Notes under the pieces: generated by a model
Database searches by the model: none
Seen by the model: the letters and a program-made list of their open reading frames with translations, nothing else
Told to the model about the DNA's origin: nothing
Shown here: positions 1 to 7,795 of the stretch, piece after piece
Numbering within the stretch: position 1 is the stretch's first letter
Layout of the letters: the number at the start of each line of letters is the position of its first letter
Made by a program: the position numbers and the translations under genes
Assembly: GCA_022361315.1 (NCBI GenBank)
Contig: JAKSBB010001138.1
Location: 1-10,940 of the forward strand
Direction of reading: 5' to 3'
Length of the DNA: 10,940 nucleotides
Source: Desulfobacterales bacterium
Lineage (GTDB): Bacteria > Desulfobacterota > Desulfobacteria > Desulfobacterales > Desulfobacteraceae

Positions 1-2115
1 TCAGCCCAGATGTGTTTTCAGCATGCCCGCCAGGGTATCCATGAGAAACGGTTTTTCAATACTGTCCGTGAAACCGAAAGTCGCCGGGGACGCCACGGCC
101 GCATCCTCGGAATACCCCGACGCCACAAATACGGGTACGTTTTCGTCCATCTCCCGGAGCCTGGATACGGTTTCCCGGCCCCCCATCCCGCCGGGAACGG
201 TGAGATCAAGGATGACGGCGTCAGGCGGACTTCCCCGGTCCCTCATCTGTTGGAACATCTCCAGCAATTCATCCCCATGTCCAGCGGCATGCACTGAAAA
301 GCCCAGGTCTGTGAGCATCTGCCCCAGCATCTCCCGGATCACAGGTTCATCATCCATAATGAGGACATCCCCGGTTCCCTGATAATCCAGCGGAACAGGT
401 GTTTCCGGCTCTGCCATCACCTGTCCTGTGGCCGGCAGATACACCGCCACGCAAGTCCCCTCGCCCACGCCGGATGTCACCTGAATTTTACCATCGTGGC
501 GGTTGACAATGGAATACGAGGTGGCAAGCCCCAGGCCGCTGCCGGTCTGCTTGGTGGAAAAGAAGGGATCAAATATCCGGTCCAGGTGCTCCGGAGCGAT
601 TCCGGTGCCGGTATCTGCTATAGAAATGCAGACATAGGGACCAGGGTCTAAGGTATTATCCCCGGCGTCCCGGTCCATGACCTCATTTTTTGCAGACAAG
701 GTCACGGTCCCGCCGTCAGGCATGGCGTGCAGTGCATTTATAACGATATTATCTATCACCTGGCTGATCTGATTCCTGTCGTAGTTACAGCTCCACAAAT
801 CCGCAGGAACATCAAATTCGCATGAGACTTTGGATCCGCTGAGGGCAAAAAGTGCCGTTTCTTTTAAAAATGGGTCAAGTGGTGCGATTTCTCTGACGGG
901 GCTGCCCCCTTTGGAAAAGGTCAGCAATTGATGGGTCAGTGATCGTGCCCGGTCGGAAGACTCCAGGGCCTTGGTGAGATAACGCCCCACTTTTTCCTGG
1001 CGATTGTGTTTTCTGGCCAGTTCCATGAACCCGAATATCCCGCTTAGATAATTGTTAAAGTCGTGGGCAATGCCCCCGGCAAGGGTGCCCAGCGCTTCCA
1101 TTTTCTGTGCCTGTTCATACTGGGCTTCCAGAATTTTGCGCTCGCTGATATCGGTGAGGTTCACCACCATCCCGTATATGGTGTCTGTCGCGTCCTTGAT
1201 GACGGCGGCGCTTAGAATAATATCCAGGATTCGGTGATCTTTTGTTTTACGCCGGGTTTCAAAGGACAGCGGCTCACCTTTTTTAAAAATTTCGCGTATT
1301 TTTTCCGCGGATAACTCCGCCTGATCCTCCGGCACAAAGGGAATCGTCCGCCCCCGGAGTTCATCAAATTCCCAGCCGAACACCTGGGTAAAGGCCGGAT
1401 TTAAAAAGAGCGGATGACCGTTGAGATCATACATGACCATGGGATCGGGATTGGCTTCCAGAATTGCACGAAGCCGCTGCTCACTGGATTCAAGAGCCTG
1501 TTCCGCATCTTTTTTCCGTGTTACATCCCTGGTAATACCTTCTACGCCGGCAATATCCCCGTTTTCATCCCTGAAAAACTGGGCATTGGTGGCCGCCCAC
1601 CAAATCGATCCGTCCTTCCGCTTCAAACGGGCCTCAAAATTTTTGACACGGCCGTTTTTCTGCATCAGCTCAAGAAAGGTCTGACGCTCATCCGGCACGA
1701 GATAGACTTCCTCGGCCATCTTCATGCCCACCGCCTCCGCTTCGGTATACCCGGATAGAGCCATCACAGAAGGAGAAACAAAGATAATACGTCCCTGAAG
1801 ATCCGTCCTGTAAAGTAAATCCGGAGAGCTTTCCACCACCATCCTGTACTTGGCTTCGCTTTGTTTCAACTGCTGGCGAACCCCCATCAACAGCCGGAAC
1901 TCCCTTTGCAGCAGCAGGTAGATCAACACAGAGGTGGCCACCACAAAGGCCCACCCCTTAAGGGTCTGCAACCGGTTGATCCACAGCGGATCAGAGACCA
2001 GCAACACAAGTATCCGATCGGAAAAAAGAATCCATGCCACTGAAAATACAAGGTAGATCACTGCGATCTTCAGCGCTGTTTTACGATCATTTGACACAGA
2101 TATAAATCCTGGCAT
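1..2115 (-). CDS. Membrane-anchored PAS-PAS hybrid sensor histidine kinase with C-terminal receiver domain
   Basis: A 704-residue hybrid two-component kinase. Two hydrophobic helices (about residues 17-37 and 53-70) flank a short loop. This anchor, with its WILFSDRIL stretch and LKGW before the second helix, is common in deltaproteobacterial PAS kinases. PAS domains follow at about 87-200 and 208-327. The HisKA H-box reads GIAHDFNN, with phosphoacceptor His351. The HATPase_c domain (about 440-562) has an N-box around Asn460, a G1 box DTGTGI at 501-506 and a G2 box GSGLGL at 525-530. The receiver domain (about 584-704) has the acidic pair Asp588/589, phosphoacceptor Asp637 and Lys688, so all phosphotransfer residues look intact. 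An in-frame TTG at 2169 would add 18 residues, but it has no Shine-Dalgarno sequence. The ATG at 2115 has GGAG nine bases upstream and places the anchor at the N-terminus. No HPt protein or separate DNA-binding regulator is adjacent, so output is unknown. It is transcribed divergently from the large kinase/GGDEF gene. Confidence 0.93.
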   Translation of the reverse strand: MPGFISVSNDRKTALKIAVIYLVFSVAWILFSDRILVLLVSDPLWINRLQTLKGWAFVVATSVLIYLLLQREFRLLMGVRQQLKQSEAKYRMVVESSPDLLYRTDLQGRIIFVSPSVMALSGYTEAEAVGMKMAEEVYLVPDERQTFLELMQKNGRVKNFEARLKRKDGSIWWAATNAQFFRDENGDIAGVEGITRDVTRKKDAEQALESSEQRLRAILEANPDPMVMYDLNGHPLFLNPAFTQVFGWEFDELRGRTIPFVPEDQAELSAEKIREIFKKGEPLSFETRRKTKDHRILDIILSAAVIKDATDTIYGMVVNLTDISERKILEAQYEQAQKMEALGTLAGGIAHDFNNYLSGIFGFMELARKHNRQEKVGRYLTKALESSDRARSLTHQLLTFSKGGSPVREIAPLDPFLKETALFALSGSKVSCEFDVPADLWSCNYDRNQISQVIDNIVINALHAMPDGGTVTLSAKNEVMDRDAGDNTLDPGPYVCISIADTGTGIAPEHLDRIFDPFFSTKQTGSGLGLATSYSIVNRHDGKIQVTSGVGEGTCVAVYLPATGQVMAEPETPVPLDYQGTGDVLIMDDEPVIREMLGQMLTDLGFSVHAAGHGDELLEMFQQMRDRGSPPDAVILDLTVPGGMGGRETVSRLREMDENVPVFVASGYSEDAAVASPATFGFTDSIEKPFLMDTLAGMLKTHLG

Positions 2116-2124
2116 AGGGTAGAT

Positions 2125-2128
2125 CTCC
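2125..2128 (-). promoter_or_regulatory. Ribosome binding site deciding the start of the hybrid kinase
   Basis: On the minus strand this is GGAG, nine bases before the ATG at 2115-2113. The upstream in-frame TTG at 2169 and ATG at 2139 lack a comparable motif, so this site favours the 704-residue product. Confidence 0.55.
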
Positions 2129-2300
2129 CGGGCACACATCTTTAGCGTGTGCCCCCGACGGTCATCCAATGGCTGCAGTGATATTTTTTTTCATCCCTGG
2201 GGATCAAAAAATTCCCTGTATCTATTGAAACCAGTTTGAACAAGAGAAATACAGCCATTGGGGATTGATCCATTCTACGCCCGGTGATCGGTACGCGTCA

Positions 2301-2326
2301 AGGCAGGGGAAAGATTTTACCTGCCT
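2301..2326. repeat. Perfect 7-bp inverted repeat in the divergent intergenic region
   Basis: AGGCAGG (2301-2307) and CCTGCCT (2320-2326) are perfect reverse complements separated by a 12-base purine/AT-rich loop. The element lies between the divergent kinase genes. It has no T-run on either strand, so it is not a normal terminator. It could be an operator or an mRNA leader hairpin of the leftward gene. The remainder of 2170-2390 shows no convincing gene. Confidence 0.4.
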
Positions 2327-2360
2327 AATGATTTGCGAATCCATCCTTCCATTCTCCACC

Positions 2361-2380
2361 AAGGCTCCCCAAGGCTCCCC
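2361..2380. repeat. Tandem 10-bp direct repeat upstream of the large kinase gene
   Basis: The decamer AAGGCTCCCC occurs twice back to back with no mismatch. It ends 11 bases before the putative -35 of the rightward promoter. A 10-bp period would put both copies on the same DNA face, so it may be a regulator site, but it could also be simple replication slippage. Confidence 0.5.
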
Positions 2381-2391
2381 GATGGTTTTTA

Positions 2392-2421
2392 TTGACCGCC
2401 TGCCAATCCACCTGATATTAT
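2392..2421 (+). promoter_or_regulatory. Putative sigma-70 promoter of the large kinase/GGDEF gene
   Basis: A TTGACC -35 (2392-2397; 5/6 to consensus) and a TATTAT -10 (2416-2421; 5/6) are separated by 18 bases. Transcription would begin near 2428. That lies downstream of the in-frame TTG at 2425 and leaves about a 60-base leader before the ATG at 2491, which supports the shorter start. Confidence 0.5.
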
Positions 2422-2490
2422 GAGTTGTTATACGCCCCGAACGATTGCGAAATCCCCAATTTGACCCAAACACGGAGATACGACGGACAC

Positions 2491-5400
2491 ATGATTCCAG
2501 GATATCGGATCACCCACACCCTTTATACCAGTAAGAATTCAATAATTTACCGTGGGGTCCGCCAGCAGGACGCCACGCCGGTGATTCTGAAGGTATTGAA
2601 TTCACAATACCCGAGTCCCGAGTCCCGGGCGCGTTTCAGGGAAGAATACGCAATAATCAGTGGTCTGGACATTAACGGTGTCGTCAGCCCTTTGGGGTTC
2701 GAACGGATTGAGAACCAGGTCGCCATTGTCCTGAAAGATATCTCGGGGAACTCTCTTGACACCCACCTGAAGCAGGCGGGCGGTGCGATGTCCCCTGACG
2801 AATTTCTCCCCCTTGCCATCCGGATCACCGGTATTCTGGAAAAAATCCATGACCGCCGCATCATCCACAAGGACATCAATCCCACCAACATCATCTGGAA
2901 TCCTGATACCGATGCCCTTGAGCTCATTGATTTCGGCATTTCCACGGAGTTGAACCGCGAAACCCAGGCCATTACCAATCCGGAAGTACTTGAAGGCACC
3001 CTGTCCTACATGTCCCCGGAACAAACCGGACGAATGAACAGGATGATCGACTTCAGGTCGGATCTTTATTCCCTCGGGGCCACCTTTTACAGAATGCTGT
3101 CCGGTAACCCGCCCTTCACCGCCGGCGACGCCATGGAAATGGTTCACTGCCACATCGCCCGGCCGGTGCCGAACCTTCATGCAACCCGGCCTAAGATACC
3201 TGTCCCCCTGTCAGACATCGTGATGAAACTGATGTCCAAAATGGCTGAAGACCGCTATCACAGTGCCTCAGGATTAAAAGCGGATTTATCCCACTGTCTC
3301 AATCAACTCGACACCACCGGGGATATTCAGCACTTTGCCCTGGGTACCCGGGACCCCTCTTCCAGATTTGTTATCCCCCAGAAACTATACGGACGAACCA
3401 AGGCCCTCTCCATCATCGGCGAGGCCTTTTCCAGGGTCTGTACCGGGGGCATGGAAATGGTGTTGATCAGCGGTTATTCCGGGGTGGGGAAATCCTCTTT
3501 GGCCAGGGAAATGTATAAACCTGTTATTGAAGCCAACGGCTTTTACATCACAGGCAAATTTGACCAGTTTCATAACGACATCCCTTATCACCCGATACTT
3601 GAAGCATTCAAAACCCTGGTACATCAACTTCTTACAGAACCTGCCGACAAACTGGCATTGTGGAAAAAAAACCTGACAGACGCATTGGGAGATGAGGCCG
3701 GGGTCATGACGGATGTCATCCCGTCACTTTCCTTGATCATCGGAGAAACATCCCCGGTGGTCTCTCTTTCGGGTATAGAGGCCCAGAAACGGTTTAACAC
3801 CGTCTTTAAACGGTTCATTCAGATCTTCTGCAGCCGACACCGCCCCCTGGTCGTATTTTTGGACGACCTCCAGTGGGCTGATCCGGCTTCGCTCAAACTG
3901 CTTCACACCCTGATGACCAGGAAATCAGGGCAACACCTGTTGATCCTCGGCGCATACCGGGACAACGAGGTATCGGACACGCATCCCCTGATGCTCGCCC
4001 TGGACGGCATATCCCAGAGCACAGATGACACAGCCCCTGTTATCCCAGTGACACTTTCAACATTGGCACTTGCCGATACCAAGACACTGGTCCGTGATAC
4101 CCTATCCTGTGATTTGGATACCGCCGCGCCCCTGGCCGAACTGATCCATGAAAAAACCGGCGGAAACCCATTCTTCATCGTCCAGCTTTTTACGAGCCTT
4201 TACCATAAGGGTCTTCTTAATTTTGACGGAAATACCCAAACCTGGACATGGGATACAAAGGGCATTTCTGAGGTCGGCATCAGTGAAAATGTCGCTGAGC
4301 TGCTGGCGGCACGCATCAACCACCTGCCGACACAGACCCGAAGCCTTCTTCTCCGTGCCGCCTGTCTGGGAAATACCTTTGATCTGGCCACCCTGAGCAT
4401 CATCACACGTGAATCCCCCGCCCGGGTCAGCGAGGCGCTCTGGACAGCAGTCCAGGAGGAACTGCTCATCCCCCAAAGCAGGGAGTGCAGGGTTTTCAGG
4501 TGGTCAGGGACCGGGGGCAACCCGGAAAAAGCCGGCTATAAATTTTACCATGACAAGGTTCAGGAAGCCGCCTATTCAGAGTTGTCCAAAGAGGAACGCG
4601 CTGATATCCACCTCAATGCCGGCCGTCTGCTGCTGGAAAAGACCGATACATCAGATCTAAGCAACCGACTATTTGATATTGCCAATCACCTCAATTTCAG
4701 CTCCGGCCTGATGACGGACCAACGTGAGATTGACCGGCTGGCAGAATTGAACCTTGAGGCCGGCCGCCGAGCAAAGCAATCCACAGCCTTTGATGCCGCA
4801 CTGGAGTATTTCACCAGAGGAATGAAGCTGCTCGGTTCAGACGGTTGGGAACGGAAGTACACCCTGTGTTTCCATCTGACCCGGGAACGGATCGAGTGTG
4901 AATTTCTCTGTGGCAGCCTTGAGACGGCCCATAGGCTTTTCAACCGGGCAGTGAAGCATACAAAACACCGCAGGGATACAGGCAGCCTCTATGAATTAAT
5001 GATACGGATCAGCCATATCAACTATGAGTATGACCGTGGGATCGAACTTGGCAAAGCGGCACTGGCCCTGTTTGATATCACCATACCGGATGACCAGGAC
5101 GCCTACGATCAAGCCACTGAATCGGCCCTGAAATTCATATCGGAACGAACCGCTACGGAGGCAGATATTCTGGCGCTTGAAAACGGCCCTGCCATGACCG
5201 ACGCGAATATCATTGTCTGCTGCGGCATCCTCCACGAACTCTGGGTGTGCCTCTTCATGTCGGCCCATCCCCAGGTACTCCTGCCCGCACTGGACATGAT
5301 CCGACTCTCTCTGCGTCACGGCCAGTCCGCCGTTACCTCCGTGGGCCATATCTTTTACGGACTCATCCTGTCCATGCAGCAGGACTACGACAGGGCCTGG

Positions 5401-7629
5401 GCATTCGGCAACCTGGCCATGGCCCTGAAGGATAAATATTTCACCCCCCTGCTGGCCCCAAAAGTCCATAACACCTTCTGCAACTTCATCAACCACTATA
5501 AACAGCACATCCACACCAATGTACCGATCTATGAAGCGTCATTGAGGTATTGCATCCAGAGCGGGGAAATCTGGTGGGGTGCCTGGGCCGCGTCTTTCAT
5601 CCGCACCGCAGGCCTGGTCAAAGGAGACCCTCTGCCGGAGGTGAAGCGTGTGGGAGAAAAATACGCCACCTATATCCAGGAATCGGAATTTGCCCCCCTT
5701 ATCCATGTACGGGACCTGCAGATGGCCAAGATCACCCACCTTATGGATGAGACCGGTACCCTGAATGAATCCGGCCCGGACAGTGAAAATGCAAACATGC
5801 TGGACACCCGGAACTTCTCCGAGGCAAAATCCGTGGCTGCCATGGCGGATATGCCCTTCGGCCTTGGCCTTTTCTGGCATTACACTTACCTGGCATTCCT
5901 CCACCTGATTTACGGCAATAACACCTCTGCATTGGCCGCAAGTTTACGGGCTGAGGAAAACAAAATCCACATTCCAGGATTGATGATGTACCCGGACCAT
6001 TTCTTTTTCCATGTGCTTATTCTGGCTGCCAACTGGGAAGAGACGGCCGAAACGGACCGCCCGGGTGTCAGGGGTACCATGAAAGAGTACCTGGATCAGA
6101 TGGCGCTCTGGCAATCCCATTGTCCGGAAAACTTCAGCCATCGGTTCCAGTTGATGACGGCCGCATATGAAGCCGTGGACGGCAACGAACTGGATGCCCT
6201 GCACGCCTATGACCGGTCCATTGCACTTGCCCGTAAACATGGCTATCTCCACCATGAAGCCCTGGCCAATGAACTGGCCGCCCGGTTCCATCTGGAAAAC
6301 GGACGGGAACAGGCCGCCCGGGGATACCTCATGGAAGCCCGCTATCTCTATCTCCAATGGGGAGCCAAACGGAAAGTCCGCATGTTTGACATGGAATTTC
6401 CATGGATTTCAATGACAAGCAAATCATCAGGAACCCGTCAAACCATCCTCACCACCAGCCGTTCCCAGGCCCTTGACCTGGACACGGTGATGAAAGCCTC
6501 CCAGGCCATATCCGGAGAAATTGTCCTTGAAAAACTATTGGTTAAACTCATGTCCATACTGATGGAAAATGCAGGCGCCCAAAGCGGGTCGCTGATCATC
6601 GACACCGACAACCGGCTCCTGATCAAAGCGTCGGGAAAAGCGGATAAAGACACAACCCGGGTGACCCTCCACGCCACCCCTGTGGATGGTCTCAGCCCGG
6701 ATCAGTATCCCTCCCGGGGAATCCTCAATTACGCATCCAGAACCCGAAAGAGTGTGGTGCTGGAAGATGCCGCCAACCAGGGAGAATTCATGTCAGACCC
6801 CTATGTGCTGGCCAACGCTCCTGAATCCATCCTCTGCGTGCCCCTGGTGAACCAGGGCAAACTTGACGGCCTGCTTTACCTGGAAAACAACCTCACTCCG
6901 GGTGCGTTCACTCCGGACCGGCTGGAAACCCTGGCCCTGCTGTCAACCCATGCGGCCATAGCCATTGAAAATGCCGCCCTGTACACCAACCTGGAGGAAC
7001 GGGTGGCGGAACGGACCCAATCCCTTTCCCGGGCCAACCAGGCCCTTGAAGCGGAAATTCAAGAAAGGAAAAGGGCTGAAACCGCATTGAAGGCAGCCAA
7101 CAGGGAACTCCAGCATCTGGCTTCCCTTGACGGCCTTACCCAGATCGCCAACCGCCGCTACTTCGACACCTACCTTGCCACCGAATGGCAGCGTATGCAG
7201 CGGGAAAAATTCCCCATCGCCCTCATGCTCTGCGATATCGACGACTTTAAAGCCTTCAACGACACCTACGGCCACCAGGAGGGGGACGACTGCCTGAAAC
7301 AGGTCGCATCCGCCATGACCCGGGCCGTAAAACGTCCGGCTGACCTGGTCGCCCGGTATGGCGGTGAGGAATTCGCCCTGGTACTCCCCAACTCTGACCT
7401 GGAGGGTGCCTCCCACATTGCCGCCATGATCCAGGAAGAGATCAGAGCCTTGGGTATTGCCCATGCAAACTCCCGGGTCAGCCGTCTGGTCACTGTCAGT
7501 ATCGGTATACACAGCCTGATCCCCGACCGCCACACCCGGGTGGATTCATTCATCTTTGATACGGACCAGGCATTGTACCGGGCAAAGAACGAGGGCAGAA
7601 ACCGAATCGTGCAAGCCGGAGTCTCCTGA
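2491..7629 (+). CDS. Ser/Thr protein kinase - AAA_16/STAND ATPase - TPR-like - GAF - diguanylate cyclase fusion protein
   Basis: A 1712-residue multidomain cytoplasmic signalling protein. The kinase (about 5-270) has ATP-binding Lys34 (VILKVL), catalytic loop HKDINPTN with Asp128 and Asn133, DFG at 147-149 and SPE in the activation segment. The usual loop lysine (HRDLKP) is Asn, as I recall from HstK-like kinase/ATPase fusions. The ATPase has Walker A GYSGVGKSS (328-336) and Walker B LVVFLDDLQWAD with Asp458/459. A TPR-like helical region runs from about 750 to 1300. The GAF domain spans about 1331-1495. A coiled coil (about 1500-1543) leads into the GGDEF domain, which has DGLT near 1547, active site GGEEF at 1624-1628 and an RxxD inhibitory site (RPAD, 1615-1618). 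The first two modules resemble kinase/ATPase/histidine-kinase trifunctional proteins, but here a diguanylate cyclase replaces the histidine kinase. An in-frame TTG at 2425 was rejected because MIPGYRI matches the family N-terminus; GGAG lies 13 bases before the ATG. No transmembrane segment is evident. The trigger and kinase substrates are unknown. Confidence 0.93.
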   Translation: MIPGYRITHTLYTSKNSIIYRGVRQQDATPVILKVLNSQYPSPESRARFREEYAIISGLDINGVVSPLGFERIENQVAIVLKDISGNSLDTHLKQAGGAMSPDEFLPLAIRITGILEKIHDRRIIHKDINPTNIIWNPDTDALELIDFGISTELNRETQAITNPEVLEGTLSYMSPEQTGRMNRMIDFRSDLYSLGATFYRMLSGNPPFTAGDAMEMVHCHIARPVPNLHATRPKIPVPLSDIVMKLMSKMAEDRYHSASGLKADLSHCLNQLDTTGDIQHFALGTRDPSSRFVIPQKLYGRTKALSIIGEAFSRVCTGGMEMVLISGYSGVGKSSLAREMYKPVIEANGFYITGKFDQFHNDIPYHPILEAFKTLVHQLLTEPADKLALWKKNLTDALGDEAGVMTDVIPSLSLIIGETSPVVSLSGIEAQKRFNTVFKRFIQIFCSRHRPLVVFLDDLQWADPASLKLLHTLMTRKSGQHLLILGAYRDNEVSDTHPLMLALDGISQSTDDTAPVIPVTLSTLALADTKTLVRDTLSCDLDTAAPLAELIHEKTGGNPFFIVQLFTSLYHKGLLNFDGNTQTWTWDTKGISEVGISENVAELLAARINHLPTQTRSLLLRAACLGNTFDLATLSIITRESPARVSEALWTAVQEELLIPQSRECRVFRWSGTGGNPEKAGYKFYHDKVQEAAYSELSKEERADIHLNAGRLLLEKTDTSDLSNRLFDIANHLNFSSGLMTDQREIDRLAELNLEAGRRAKQSTAFDAALEYFTRGMKLLGSDGWERKYTLCFHLTRERIECEFLCGSLETAHRLFNRAVKHTKHRRDTGSLYELMIRISHINYEYDRGIELGKAALALFDITIPDDQDAYDQATESALKFISERTATEADILALENGPAMTDANIIVCCGILHELWVCLFMSAHPQVLLPALDMIRLSLRHGQSAVTSVGHIFYGLILSMQQDYDRAWAFGNLAMALKDKYFTPLLAPKVHNTFCNFINHYKQHIHTNVPIYEASLRYCIQSGEIWWGAWAASFIRTAGLVKGDPLPEVKRVGEKYATYIQESEFAPLIHVRDLQMAKITHLMDETGTLNESGPDSENANMLDTRNFSEAKSVAAMADMPFGLGLFWHYTYLAFLHLIYGNNTSALAASLRAEENKIHIPGLMMYPDHFFFHVLILAANWEETAETDRPGVRGTMKEYLDQMALWQSHCPENFSHRFQLMTAAYEAVDGNELDALHAYDRSIALARKHGYLHHEALANELAARFHLENGREQAARGYLMEARYLYLQWGAKRKVRMFDMEFPWISMTSKSSGTRQTILTTSRSQALDLDTVMKASQAISGEIVLEKLLVKLMSILMENAGAQSGSLIIDTDNRLLIKASGKADKDTTRVTLHATPVDGLSPDQYPSRGILNYASRTRKSVVLEDAANQGEFMSDPYVLANAPESILCVPLVNQGKLDGLLYLENNLTPGAFTPDRLETLALLSTHAAIAIENAALYTNLEERVAERTQSLSRANQALEAEIQERKRAETALKAANRELQHLASLDGLTQIANRRYFDTYLATEWQRMQREKFPIALMLCDIDDFKAFNDTYGHQEGDDCLKQVASAMTRAVKRPADLVARYGGEEFALVLPNSDLEGASHIAAMIQEEIRALGIAHANSRVSRLVTVSIGIHSLIPDRHTRVDSFIFDTDQALYRAKNEGRNRIVQAGVS

Positions 7630-7670
7630 CCTCATTTTGGGCCCGACCTGCCTGTCCTTGCCAACACCCC

Positions 7671-7689
7671 GGCTGGTATCTTACCGGCT
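7671..7689 (+). terminator. Weak candidate hairpin terminator after the large fusion gene
   Basis: GGCTGGTA (7671-7678) can pair with TACCGGCT (7682-7689) around a three-base loop, using two G-U pairs as RNA. It is followed by AATTTAT rather than a clean T-run, so termination would be weak. It lies about 40 bases after the stop codon at 7629. Confidence 0.3.
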
Positions 7690-7722
7690 AATTTATAAAG
7701 AGACTTGCCTATCCCCCGAATC

Positions 7723-7738
7723 TGGAATAATAATTGCC
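7723..7738 (+). promoter_or_regulatory. Possible sigma-54-type promoter upstream of the EBP gene
   Basis: TGGAATAATAATTGCC keeps the diagnostic GG and GC at correct -24/-12 spacing (GG 7724-7725, GC 7736-7737). The -24 element departs from consensus (TGGAAT against TGGCAC). Transcription would start near 7749, 47 bases before the ATG. No GAGTT/AACTC element is seen in 7630-7795, so it does not look autoregulated in the way the two downstream promoters are controlled. It may be chance in an AT-rich spacer. Confidence 0.3.
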
Positions 7739-7795
7739 AACCCACAAAACCGGTTGAACCAGAATAAAAGTAAGATTAAACCTGCGGGGTAAAAA

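Noticed and set aside
2116..2169. 18-residue N-terminal extension of the hybrid kinase from a TTG
   Set aside because: No Shine-Dalgarno sequence precedes the TTG, the extension is charged and ahead of the membrane anchor, and the ATG at 2115 has a well-placed GGAG.
2222..2473. Minus-strand 83-residue open frame in the divergent intergenic region
   Set aside because: No recognisable domain or good ribosome binding site, and it runs through the predicted rightward promoter and both repeats. It is most likely a chance frame.
2425..2490. 22-residue N-terminal extension of the fusion protein from a TTG
   Set aside because: The predicted transcription start (about 2428) is downstream of this TTG, and the kinase family normally begins at the MIPGYRI segment.
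6943..7533. Minus-strand 196-residue open frame antisense to the GGDEF domain
   Set aside because: The plus-strand frame carries the conserved GAF/coiled-coil/GGDEF motifs; the antisense frame shows no domain and no start context.
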